64,000 nucleotides of DNA from a virus. A program made the translations under genes and the position numbers. Each line of letters starts with the position of its first letter. Positions within the stretch are counted from its first letter, which is position 1. The notes below the pieces were generated by a model. It did not search any database, was not told the DNA's origin, and was given only the letters and a program-made list of their open reading frames with translations. The DNA is taken from positions 309,760-373,759 of the IMG/VR virus record IMGVR_UViG_3300035183_000733; one strand, written 5' to 3'. This document shows positions 12,702 through 20,837 of the stretch, in pieces.

Positions 12702-12881
12702 ATGACTTTCCAGATATTCTCAATGAACGAGGCACAGAGCTTCGCTCCGGAGGAGCTGAAAGACAAGATTCGAGGATCTGAAGGAACCCAAAGTATTCTT
12801 CGAGACGATCAAGAACATATTCTTGATATATCCTCTGATGAAACTTGTTAACATACTTGAAAATGCAAGGAACATATCATA
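12702..12881 (+). pseudogene. Frameshifted small gene behind a late box
   Basis: ATG 12702 begins MTFQIFSMNEAQSFAPEELK. A one-base shift near 12775 continues DLKEPKVFFETIKNIFLIYP and ends TAA at about 12881, adjoining the next gene. The unshifted frame ends at TAA 12851 with a less plausible tail. The start, QIFSMNEAQSF, may be a divergent form of the leader peptide seen in other late small genes. Confidence 0.4.
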
Positions 12882-13376
12882 ATGAGACAATATGGATGTG
12901 TTATGTTAAACGTCCCCTTGAGGGGATGGTCCGAGGTACTAATGCACGTAGATCAAGACGATGTTTACGATCCGGACGGTGACCATGGGCTTAGCTTATA
13001 TCCTCACATAACAGTCCTATACGGCGTGCACCAAGTGGAGAATCCGCTCGACATGATGCTGTATCTGGATACTATATGCAGGCAGACAGAAATAGAGTTC
13101 TTGCCGGTCAGTTTGTTCGACTCGGACCCGAGGTTCGACGTGCTGAAGTTCGGCGTTAACTGTAAGGTTTTGCACACGTACCACGACAAGATAAAGAAGA
13201 AGTTCCCATGCACAATCGACCATGAGTATAATCCTCACATGACGATAGCATATATAAATAAAGGCACAGGATGGAAGTACAGTAATCTTGCATTCAGTAT
13301 GCCTAAAATTACTATAGATTTGATGCGGTTCACGAATGCGGACGGTCACGAAACACTAATAAAATTGAAGCCATGA
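12882..13376 (+). CDS. 2H phosphoesterase, candidate Acb1-type anti-CBASS nuclease
   Basis: Two HxT/S motifs of the 2H (LigT-like) superfamily are present: YPHITVLYG (about residues 45-53) and YNPHMTIAYI (about 121-130), preceded by GCVMLNVPLRGW and DVYDPDGDHGLSLYP. This arrangement closely resembles phage Acb1 proteins (T4 57B group), which cleave cyclic oligonucleotide signals of CBASS defence. The same fold also processes 2',3'-cyclic phosphates on RNA, so an RNA-end role is the alternative. Length 164 aa fits. It overlaps the next gene by 4 bases. Confidence 0.82.
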   Translation: MRQYGCVMLNVPLRGWSEVLMHVDQDDVYDPDGDHGLSLYPHITVLYGVHQVENPLDMMLYLDTICRQTEIEFLPVSLFDSDPRFDVLKFGVNCKVLHTYHDKIKKKFPCTIDHEYNPHMTIAYINKGTGWKYSNLAFSMPKITIDLMRFTNADGHETLIKLKP

Positions 13377-14197
13377 GTAAAGAGAAAGATGTTCAGGAGA
13401 AGATCAAGGCGAACCTTGAGGCCATCATGAACAACATGGGGGTCAACACCACGCCCAAGTCGCCGGCGAATGCCAACCCGAACTCGGTCGCGGTCAAGCA
13501 GGTCAAGGGTATGGACCTTGACGGAGATCCGGACGGTACGCTCGACAAGATTGACCACCCGAACTCCGAGCCCATGAACATACATGCCGAGCGCGTGCAG
13601 CTGGAGAAGGAGGCTAAGAAGGTGCTCAACTCGGTCATGAAGTTCTACGTTGACCAGAAGTACATAAAGAAGAACGACTACGTTCTCGCCAAGAAGAAGA
13701 TAGACGAGATGGCGCTGTCGTCGATAATGTTCTCCCTGAAGTTCACGCAGCTGGCCATGATAAAGCTGCTCGAGGACATAGACATGGGCAACACGCACCC
13801 GAGAAATTTCGAGGCGCTCGCCACGCTCAACAATCAGTTGATGTCGACAATCAAGCACCAGGCCGCATACATGGTAACTCTCGAGGAGGGTTACAAGAAG
13901 CAGCAGCACGACAATACTGTGGTTGAGGAGATGCGCAATGCCAAACCACAGGAGGAAACTATAGACAAGCTTGACGGACCGGTGAAGGTAAGGGGCACGA
14001 AGAACCTCATGGAGACCATACAGACCAAGCTTATCGAGGACGCCAAGTTCGAATACAAGAAGGAGGAGAAACCGCGCCTGACCGATCCTGGAGCAAGGCC
14101 AGTCAACCCTCTGGCTGACGTAACACCGAAGGACAAGGACGCAAATAAGAACGAAGACGAGGACCACTTTGATTTAGATGATGAATACTTCGGATAA
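13373..14197 (+). CDS. Candidate small terminase subunit (gp16-like)
   Basis: A 274-aa acidic, strongly helical protein. Residues about 65-165 are a long helical region (ERVQLEKEAKKVLNSVMKFY onward), flanked by disordered N- and C-terminal ends, the last ending in DDEYFG. There is no enzymatic motif. The small-terminase call rests on position at the head of the packaging region, on coiled-coil character and on size; sequence similarity to T4 gp16 is not evident by eye. A scaffolding or head protein is the alternative. ATGA overlap with the upstream gene. Confidence 0.4.
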   Translation: MSKEKDVQEKIKANLEAIMNNMGVNTTPKSPANANPNSVAVKQVKGMDLDGDPDGTLDKIDHPNSEPMNIHAERVQLEKEAKKVLNSVMKFYVDQKYIKKNDYVLAKKKIDEMALSSIMFSLKFTQLAMIKLLEDIDMGNTHPRNFEALATLNNQLMSTIKHQAAYMVTLEEGYKKQQHDNTVVEEMRNAKPQEETIDKLDGPVKVRGTKNLMETIQTKLIEDAKFEYKKEEKPRLTDPGARPVNPLADVTPKDKDANKNEDEDHFDLDDEYFG

Positions 14198-14309
14198 AAT
14201 ACCTTGCGAAGTGCGGAACCACCGTGCATGTCGGGATCGCCTTCCAGAGCCACGGAGACGATGCCATGCACTTGTGCCTGAGATGTCTATATGTAATTAC
14301 TGTAAAAAA
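14181..14309 (+). pseudogene. Frameshifted zinc-ribbon micro-gene
   Basis: ATG 14181 starts MNTSDKIPCE. A shift of two bases then leads to KCGTTVHVGIAFQSHGDDAM and HLCLRCLYVITVKN. Joined, they give CxxC..CxxC zinc knuckles. The gene lies between the small-terminase candidate and the ADP-ribosyltransferase and overlaps the former's 3' end. Confidence 0.45.
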
Positions 14310-15058
14310 TGAAGCACCTGAGGGACATAAACGAGTTCAGGAGTTTCGATAATTCTAAGGTATCGAAGAACGGACAACTATTGACCGTGTATCACGGCAC
14401 CAATTCCAAGTTCGACAAGTTCGACGCCTCATATATGGGGCAGACCGACGAGGGTTATTATGGACGAGGGTTCTATTTCACCATTGACAAGGACTATGCC
14501 CGCGAGTACGGATCACGCGTCATCGAGGCAAACCTCGATGTTAAAAACCCGTTCTATCTTCGCACATGGTCGATGCTTGGCAGCTACGAGGAGATTTACC
14601 TAAGAGAGGATCTATCCAAACTCAAAGGCGTGCCGTCGTACTTCAAGCCGAACAAGGAGATTCCCGAAGGATTTGAACTGACCGTACGCGATACAAACCA
14701 CGACGAAGTGGTCGAGATAGCAGTTGTTCCCAAAAAAGAACTGTGGGGCACTGACGACGAGGTGTACGGTCCGAGCATCTATCTGAAAAAGGAAGATGCT
14801 GCCAAGAAGGACATACTTGAAGGGTACAAGGAGCTTGCTGTGGTGCGATTCAACGATATGAGGGCCGACGTTGAATTTGACGGTGGCCTCGCCAACTGGG
14901 TTATCCAAAAGCTCGGCCGCTGGAACTTTCACGAATTACTACAGAAGAACGGATACGACGGGATCTTCGTCGTCGGCAAGGACGGAGACAAGACGCCGAT
15001 AGACGAGGTGTCCGAGATAGTCGTATGGGACCCATCCCAAATACAAATAATAAAGTGA
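14309..15058 (+). CDS. ADP-ribosyltransferase-fold protein with leader peptide
   Basis: After a leader MKHLRDINEFRSFDNSK, the sequence LTVYHGTNSKFDKFDASYMG (H-G-T, about residues 25-44) and YYGRGFYFTIDKDYAREYG match the NAD-binding core of phage/Alt-like ADP-ribosyltransferases. The C-terminal IDEVSEIVVWDPSQIQIIK contains the acidic element usual before the terminal VxDPxQI strand. It would transfer ADP-ribose from NAD+ to a host target. The leader holds INE, a possible prohead-protease site, so like T4 Alt it could be packaged and injected. Target unknown. Confidence 0.78.
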   Translation: MKHLRDINEFRSFDNSKVSKNGQLLTVYHGTNSKFDKFDASYMGQTDEGYYGRGFYFTIDKDYAREYGSRVIEANLDVKNPFYLRTWSMLGSYEEIYLREDLSKLKGVPSYFKPNKEIPEGFELTVRDTNHDEVVEIAVVPKKELWGTDDEVYGPSIYLKKEDAAKKDILEGYKELAVVRFNDMRADVEFDGGLANWVIQKLGRWNFHELLQKNGYDGIFVVGKDGDKTPIDEVSEIVVWDPSQIQIIK

Positions 15059-15125
15059 CATGGCAGATAATAATTGGCATGATAAGAGATATAGATTTTG
15101 ATGATAATTTAACCATAGAACATCT

Positions 15126-15269
15126 ATGGGGAGGGAATTTGTAGATCCACTTCGCCAAGGCAGTGACGTGACGCATATCGGGTCTCTCGACATGTTGTTC
15201 CTGACATGGATAATAACGGAGGAGCTCAAGTACGGAGCGCTCGTGAGTGGGTTCGAGACTATAAAATAA
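15126..15269 (+). CDS. Small hypothetical protein, 47 aa
   Basis: ATG 15126 to TAA 15269, beginning MGREFVDPLRQGSDVTHIGS with a hydrophobic stretch LDMLFLTWII. Just upstream (15060-15143) another micro-gene, MADNNWHDKRYRF then DDNLTIEHLWGG, is interrupted by a one-base shift at a TTTT run. Both lie between the ADP-ribosyltransferase and APS kinase genes. Functions unknown. Confidence 0.45.
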   Translation: MGREFVDPLRQGSDVTHIGSLDMLFLTWIITEELKYGALVSGFETIK

Positions 15270-15322
15270 TACTATCTATGTGCACGAGCGCGTATGGTAC
15301 AAAATAAACTGGGGAATCAAAC

Positions 15323-15901
15323 ATGAAAGAAAACATTCACCCACACAATCACCTGGTGAGGAGAGAGGACCGGGAGATGGTGCTCAACCAGAGAGGTAGG
15401 ACCATCTGGTTTACCGGACTTTCCGGTTCCGGTAAATCGACAATAGCGAGCAACATAGAGTTGACTCTTAACGAGAGTGGCTACGCAACGTACATACTCG
15501 ACGGCGACAACGTTAGAATGGGACTGTGCTCCGGGCTTGGGTTCTCTCCCGAGGGCAGGAAGGAGAACCTGCGGCGAATAGCCGAGACTTGCAAATTGTT
15601 CAACGACGCAGGCATAATAGTATTCGCCTGCTTCATATCCCCGTACGAGACGGACCGTCAGATGGTACGCAGCATCATTGGTAAGGACTACTTCGAGGTA
15701 TTCGTGTCCACTTCGCTCGACGTGTGCGAGGACCGCGACCCGAAAGGCCTGTATAAAAAAGCCCGGGCGGGTGAGATAAAGGGATTCACCGGGATAGACT
15801 CGCCGTACGAGGTCCCAAAGGACCCAGACATGGTCATAGAAACGGCCGGTCTTAGTGCCAGGCAGTGCGCGTTTATGTTCCTCGAAAATTTTTCCCTATA
15901 G
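15323..15901 (+). CDS. cysC: Adenylylsulfate (APS) kinase
   Basis: P-loop WFTGLSGSGKST (about residues 29-40), followed by LDGDNVRMGL, LGFSPEGRKENLRRIAE and FVSTSLDVCEDRDPKGLYKKARAGEIKGFTGIDSPYE, the complete diagnostic set of CysC. It phosphorylates adenylyl-sulfate with ATP to give PAPS. Length 192 aa is normal and no sulfurylase domain is fused. It sits in the packaging region, so it is a metabolic gene carried by the phage; it may supply PAPS for sulfation or sulfur uptake, or modify another adenylylated substrate. Confidence 0.95.
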   Translation: MKENIHPHNHLVRREDREMVLNQRGRTIWFTGLSGSGKSTIASNIELTLNESGYATYILDGDNVRMGLCSGLGFSPEGRKENLRRIAETCKLFNDAGIIVFACFISPYETDRQMVRSIIGKDYFEVFVSTSLDVCEDRDPKGLYKKARAGEIKGFTGIDSPYEVPKDPDMVIETAGLSARQCAFMFLENFSL

Positions 15902-15919
15902 GAAAAATAATTTCTGGAC

Positions 15920-15928
15920 GATATATAG
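15920..15928 (+). promoter_or_regulatory. Late-type box GATATATAG
   Basis: Variant of the GATATATAA motif, 12 bp before the ATG of the terminase-ATPase paralogue at 15932. Confidence 0.55.
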
Positions 15929-15931
15929 TTC

Positions 15932-16942
15932 ATGTGGAACACAAGAATTATCGACTTTTTGAGGTCGGAACTGCATGGTAATGACTCCATGTTCAAAGAG
16001 ACTCCCTACTACAGGGGCGACGTAAACCTAAGAAAGGCTAATCTCGATTTTCATCTCACTGATAAAGAGCGTGACATAATGGGTTCCATAGGCGACCCAA
16101 TGATGTTTGTCGAATATCTCGGATTCAATTCGCCAGTATTATCACCTACCCTTGGTAAAATAAAACTCTACGACTACCAGAAAGACTTCATACAGCACAC
16201 GGAGTTCTATAAGTTTGTGGTGGTCGCCAAGTCTCGGCAGATGGGCATGACCTTGCTCGGGGCGATAATAGCATTGCATTATGCGACCACGTATTCTGAC
16301 AAAATGTTCCTGTACCTCACTGTCAATAACGAGGGGGCTGCGGCTTTTATAGACAAGGTAAAAGCGCTCTACGCAAGTATGCCGTTCTTCATGAAACCCG
16401 GCATAATATCGTGGAACGCAAAGTCGATAGAATTCGACAACGGGTGCAGAATAGTTGCAAAGGGCGCCACTCCGGATGTGCCGATTGGTGGTCAGACAAA
16501 TTTCATATTCATGGATGAGGCTGGACTCATAAAGGACGCGCATAAGGTGTTCAGGAGCATTGCACCACACATGGCGAAGGGCAAGGACTGCCGGGTGATC
16601 GTTGTATCGACGCCGAACGGATACAACTGGTTTTACGATCTCTTCGTAAAAGCTGAAGACGAGGCCAACGAGTTCAAGCCGCTGAGGTATTTGTGGAACC
16701 TCGTGCCGGGCAGGGACGAGGCCTGGAAACGCAATGAGATACTCAACCTCGGCTCGGAGGATAAGTTCAACATGGAGTACGGACTGCAGTGGTCGGCAAA
16801 GAACACGGTCGGAGCTAAGATAACCGAGGACGATGTGGACACTATGCTGGAGCTACCAACCAAGGAGTGGCTCGAGTCCGAGATAAAAGAACTGAAGTCC
16901 AGGATAAAGAAACTGGAAGACTTGTACAATGGAAGAAAATAA
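15932..16942 (+). CDS. Stand-alone terminase ATPase-domain paralogue, altered Walker A
   Basis: Residues about 70-290 align block by block with the ATPase half of the adjacent large terminase: DYQKDFIQ, AKSRQMGMT (Walker A position), MPFFMKPGI, FDNGCR, FMDEAG (Walker B), VVSTPNGYNWFYDLF, VPGRDEAWKR and NLGSEDKFNMEYG. There is no nuclease domain: the protein ends in a helical Lys/Glu tail at 336 aa. The Walker A lysine is replaced by Met (GMT against GKT), so ATP hydrolysis is doubtful. Its 3' end overlaps the terminase start by 14 bases. It may be a regulatory or structural subunit of the packaging motor. Confidence 0.85.
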   Translation: MWNTRIIDFLRSELHGNDSMFKETPYYRGDVNLRKANLDFHLTDKERDIMGSIGDPMMFVEYLGFNSPVLSPTLGKIKLYDYQKDFIQHTEFYKFVVVAKSRQMGMTLLGAIIALHYATTYSDKMFLYLTVNNEGAAAFIDKVKALYASMPFFMKPGIISWNAKSIEFDNGCRIVAKGATPDVPIGGQTNFIFMDEAGLIKDAHKVFRSIAPHMAKGKDCRVIVVSTPNGYNWFYDLFVKAEDEANEFKPLRYLWNLVPGRDEAWKRNEILNLGSEDKFNMEYGLQWSAKNTVGAKITEDDVDTMLELPTKEWLESEIKELKSRIKKLEDLYNGRK

Positions 16943-19900
16943 CAGATACAAGAAGCAGCACGAGGAACAGAACGTCAAGAACCTGTCGCAGGTATGGACC
17001 ACCGAGAAGGTAAATGAGCTTCTCGAGAACATAGACGCGGGTGTCGACGTTAAGTCTACTCCATTCTGGGACGGCAAGCCCGAGTGGCGCTCTGCCAATA
17101 TAGTATACGAGTATACAGTGGAGGAGATGGAAGAGATACAGCGCTGCGCGAGGGACGTCATATATTTCGCCAACAACTACTGCTTCTCCATGACGGATGA
17201 AGGCGTAAAGAACATTAAGCTGCGTGACTACCAGGAGGACGTACTCAGGGATTTTCAGGACTCGAGGTTCTGCGTGTTCCTGTCCCCAAGGCAGGTGGGA
17301 AAAGCTCAGCCCTTGGACGCAATTGTCTGGAAATCTACTGGCAAGGCAAGGTTCGGCGACCTTCTTTTAGGCGATAAAATATACGATGCCTCTGGCAACC
17401 TAACCAGCGTGGTTGGCATATTCCCGCAAGGTAAGCGAGATGTATACAATATAACATTTTCAGACGGGTCCACTGTCAGGTCTTGCGGCGAGCACCTGTG
17501 GACAGTAGAGACCGTAGATGGAACCGAAAAAACACTGGAGCTACGCGAGATAGTATCTAAAGGACTTCTGTCAAAGCGCGGGGATTATAAGTGGTTTGTC
17601 CGAACATCTGAACCGGTAAATTTTCCCGAGGCAGATTTTAATATAGACCCATATTTTCTCGGACTTATGCTCGGAGATGGCTGCATGTCAAATAAGTATC
17701 TAAATGTGGCCAGCGCCGACTCACAAATAGTAGAATACCTGAACAACGAAGTATGCGAAGCACATGATGTGTGCATTAAACAAAATGGTCATGACAGATA
17801 TGCGTATTTTGTTACCAAAAAATCAGGATACACAAATGAGGTCATAACGGAGCTAAAATCGTTAGGGCTAATGGGCAAGAGGTCCGAACATAAATTCATA
17901 CCCGAAATATATTTATATGGTTCTATACAGCAGAGGCTATCATTATTACAAGGTCTGATGGATACCAATGGACACGTTACTAAAAAGTCCAATGTAGTGT
18001 TTACCACTTCGTCGCCGAGGTTGGCCGACGATGTACAACAATTGTGTGAATCCCTCGGCATAGTTGTGTGCCGCTCTGTCAAGGAAACTGGATACCGCAA
18101 AGAGGATGGCACGCGAGTGGCTTGCCTGCCTGCACACAGGTTGAAACTGATGCTCCCGAATGGATTCGCATATCCTATATTCAGGCTGGACAGAAAGCAA
18201 CGCCTTATACGGGATAAGCATTATGATTGGGGTCGCAGGCGCGGGATAGCTTCTGTTGAATTAGACGGGCATGAAGACGTTCAGTGCATAATGGTTGACA
18301 ACCAAGACCATCTGTACTTAACCGACCATTTTATTCCGACCCACAATACTATAACCACAGGCATATTCCTTACGTGGTACTTGCTGTTCCACTCTGACAA
18401 GAACCTTATGGTGCTCTCCAATACGGGAGCTACCACCATAGAGATCATAGATAAAATAAAGGTCATACTGCAGAACCTTCCGTTTTTCCTGAAGCCTGGT
18501 ATCATACTGAACAACCAGATGACCATGAAGTTCGATAATGGGTGCAGGCTCTTTGGACGTAACACTACCAAGACAGCGGCCATCGGTTTCGCCATTCACT
18601 TCCTGTACTGTGATGAGTTTGCTCACATACACCAGAACTTCATAGACCCGTTCTGGCGGTCCGTATACCCGACGCTCTCGTCGTCTAACATATCAAGGGT
18701 GGTCATAACGTCCACGCCGAACGGTATGAATAAGTTCTACGACATATACACCGCCGCGCTCGAGGGCAAGAACGAGTTCAAGCCTATACGAATAGACTGG
18801 TGGCAGGTGCCCGGAAGGGATGAGGCGTGGATGAGGCGTGAGATAGGCAACCTCGGTTCGGAGGAGGACTTCAATCAGGAATATGGATGTTTTACAGGTG
18901 ATAGCTTGGTTACTACAATCGATGGAGTGAAACCAATTAGAGACATACACCCCGGCGATTTAGTCCTCACACATTCAAATCGCTACCATAAAGTCAAGGT
19001 GGTGTCGGAGCGCGTGTATGACGGGGAACTGCACGAGCTCTATTCGTACGGGAATAACCGGCCTATAAAATGCACAAACGAACACCCGATACGGACGGTA
19101 TTGGAAGGTCGTAGATACGAGTGGACCTCCGCGGATTCGATACGTACAGAAGATTGGCTGTGTTATGCCAAGCCACTTCTAAAAAAATCCAAGGTCATAT
19201 CGGAAGATATGGCGTTGTTGATTGGTTGGTACATAGCCAAGGGATGCGCCCGCAAATCGCAGGTCAGTTTCGGCTTACATAAAGAAGAGACGGGGTTCAG
19301 GGACCAGATCCTACGGTGCCTTGCTACTGTATCTTCGGGTAAGGTGCATGTACGTGTCAGGGATAATTCTACCGAAATAATTGTTAACGATGCCGACCTT
19401 GTCGAGTTTTTTGTTAAAAACTGCGGAGCTGGAGCTTTAGAAAAAAAAATACCCTTTGAGTTAATAGCCGGGCACGAACAAATCGTGTATGATACATTGA
19501 TAAATGGCGACGGTTTTTATAAGAACAAGACGCACGACGGGTATACTACAGTTTCATACACGTTGGCTTATCAGTTGCAATTGTTATCGCATGCTCTCGG
19601 ATATACATGCAGTATAACGTTTGGTAATAAATCCGGCATCCGTAAAGTGGTCGGCCGAGATGTTTTCGCCAATGAAGCCCACCAATTGCGGATAAACAAA
19701 GCCACGTCTAATAACGATAACAAGAAGAGCAGGATAAGGTGCCACAAACTAAGCGTGTCCGGACAGGTCAAAGCTGCGAAAAAATACCCATATTTCGGCA
19801 CGGTTTACAATCTGGAGGTCGAGGTGGACAACTCTTATTTCGTGGAGGGTCGTGCGGTACACAACTGTCAGTTCCTCGCGTCATCCAAATTATTATTGGA

Positions 19901-20759
19901 CCACAAGACGCTTGGTCAGGTCAAGAGACTCACCACAGAATTCGTGTGGCACGAGATAACCGATTTGCACAACAAGGAGATCAACTACGAGCACCTCAAG
20001 TGGCACCCCAAGTTCAATCTTGATACGATAAAGGATACGGACAGGTTCGTTTTCACAATAGATACGGCCGGAGGTGGGGGAGGTGACTACACCATACTGA
20101 ACATCTTTAAGCTTGTGCCGATGCCGGAGAAGATGATAGAGCAGCAGCTCACCGCAAATGATGAGGGCGACTTCATGTCTTTGCTCCAGGTGGGAATGTT
20201 CAGGTCTAATAAGGCCGGCGTAGAGGACCTGCAGCCTATTGTGGAGACTCTTCTGTACGACGTGTTTGGAGAGGACGCGGTCAAGATAGTGCTCGAGATG
20301 GACTTCAAGGGCAACCTCCTGTACGAGCGCATGAGCAACCACACCAAGTTCTACGAGGACATGTTCATACACACCAAGCACTCGGAGAATGCCAAGAGGA
20401 TGCTCCCTGGCATCAAGCTGAACCCTAAGAACAAGTACGAGTACTGCATGGAATTCAGGCGCTTGGTGAGATCCGGAAGGATTATACCTTGCGAGAAGAA
20501 CACGTTCAACGAGCTGATGTCTTTCGGATTGGACAAGAAAGGCTCGTATTCGAGCCAGATAGGGCATGACGACATTGCTATGTCCATGGTAAATCTCGTA
20601 CCTTTTTTCTCTTCGGACCAGTATTACGAGATTGTGGAGAATATATACGATGGACTCGATGAGAAGTACAGGACGCTTATCACAAACAAGCTGACGAGTA
20701 CGAGGGATGAGCCGCAGAAAAGTTACGACTCAGACTTCTTGTCGGGGCTCATGAGTTGA
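16929..20759 (+). CDS. Terminase large subunit with two inteins
   Basis: DNA-packaging motor ATPase/nuclease (T4 gp17-like). The exteins total about 602 aa: residues 1-125, 474-653 and 980-1276. Walker A is SPRQVGK|T, split by intein 1. Walker B is FLYCDEFAH, the coupling motif is ITSTPNGMNKFYD, and the C-terminal nuclease shows TIDTAGGGGGDYT and SSQIGHDDIAMS with the catalytic acids. It cuts concatemers and pumps DNA into proheads with ATP. Splicing of both inteins is needed for an active protein. No late box was found directly upstream, so it is probably read from 15920. Confidence 0.95.
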   Translation: MEENNRYKKQHEEQNVKNLSQVWTTEKVNELLENIDAGVDVKSTPFWDGKPEWRSANIVYEYTVEEMEEIQRCARDVIYFANNYCFSMTDEGVKNIKLRDYQEDVLRDFQDSRFCVFLSPRQVGKAQPLDAIVWKSTGKARFGDLLLGDKIYDASGNLTSVVGIFPQGKRDVYNITFSDGSTVRSCGEHLWTVETVDGTEKTLELREIVSKGLLSKRGDYKWFVRTSEPVNFPEADFNIDPYFLGLMLGDGCMSNKYLNVASADSQIVEYLNNEVCEAHDVCIKQNGHDRYAYFVTKKSGYTNEVITELKSLGLMGKRSEHKFIPEIYLYGSIQQRLSLLQGLMDTNGHVTKKSNVVFTTSSPRLADDVQQLCESLGIVVCRSVKETGYRKEDGTRVACLPAHRLKLMLPNGFAYPIFRLDRKQRLIRDKHYDWGRRRGIASVELDGHEDVQCIMVDNQDHLYLTDHFIPTHNTITTGIFLTWYLLFHSDKNLMVLSNTGATTIEIIDKIKVILQNLPFFLKPGIILNNQMTMKFDNGCRLFGRNTTKTAAIGFAIHFLYCDEFAHIHQNFIDPFWRSVYPTLSSSNISRVVITSTPNGMNKFYDIYTAALEGKNEFKPIRIDWWQVPGRDEAWMRREIGNLGSEEDFNQEYGCFTGDSLVTTIDGVKPIRDIHPGDLVLTHSNRYHKVKVVSERVYDGELHELYSYGNNRPIKCTNEHPIRTVLEGRRYEWTSADSIRTEDWLCYAKPLLKKSKVISEDMALLIGWYIAKGCARKSQVSFGLHKEETGFRDQILRCLATVSSGKVHVRVRDNSTEIIVNDADLVEFFVKNCGAGALEKKIPFELIAGHEQIVYDTLINGDGFYKNKTHDGYTTVSYTLAYQLQLLSHALGYTCSITFGNKSGIRKVVGRDVFANEAHQLRINKATSNNDNKKSRIRCHKLSVSGQVKAAKKYPYFGTVYNLEVEVDNSYFVEGRAVHNCQFLASSKLLLDHKTLGQVKRLTTEFVWHEITDLHNKEINYEHLKWHPKFNLDTIKDTDRFVFTIDTAGGGGGDYTILNIFKLVPMPEKMIEQQLTANDEGDFMSLLQVGMFRSNKAGVEDLQPIVETLLYDVFGEDAVKIVLEMDFKGNLLYERMSNHTKFYEDMFIHTKHSENAKRMLPGIKLNPKNKYEYCMEFRRLVRSGRIIPCEKNTFNELMSFGLDKKGSYSSQIGHDDIAMSMVNLVPFFSSDQYYEIVENIYDGLDEKYRTLITNKLTSTRDEPQKSYDSDFLSGLMS
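17304..18347 (+). mobile_element. Intein 1 in terminase Walker A, LAGLIDADG type, 348 aa
   Basis: Starts with Ala (AQPLDAIVWKS) and ends IPTHN before Thr+1, splitting SPRQVGK|T. Splicing block B-like SCGEHLW and the terminal HN are present. Homing-endonuclease motifs are FLGLMLGDG and LLQGLMDTNGH. An Ala-1 start means a non-canonical splicing path without a Cys/Ser-1 acyl shift. Codon use is more A/T-rich than the exteins, consistent with separate ancestry. Confidence 0.9.
18888..19865 (+). mobile_element. Intein 2 in terminase, LAGLIDADG-like, 326 aa
   Basis: Starts CFTGDSLVTT (Cys-1), has block B-like CTNEHPIRT, and ends YFVEGRAVHN before Cys+1, between extein NQEYG and CQFLASS. This is a canonical Cys/Asn/Cys intein. 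Dodecapeptide-like motifs are LLIGWYIAKG (Asp/Glu replaced by Lys) and LINGDGF, so endonuclease activity may be weakened. Codons are T/A-rich relative to exteins. Confidence 0.92.
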
Positions 20760-20793
20760 GCCGGAAAATAACCCTTTTTCGGTAAGGCTCATA

Positions 20794-20803
20794 GATATAT
20801 AAA
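20794..20803 (+). promoter_or_regulatory. Late-type box GATATATAAA
   Basis: Exact motif, 44 bp upstream of the tail sheath ATG. Confidence 0.7.
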
Positions 20804-20837
20804 GAAAATAAAAGTCCAAAATAACCTCCGTAAGAGA

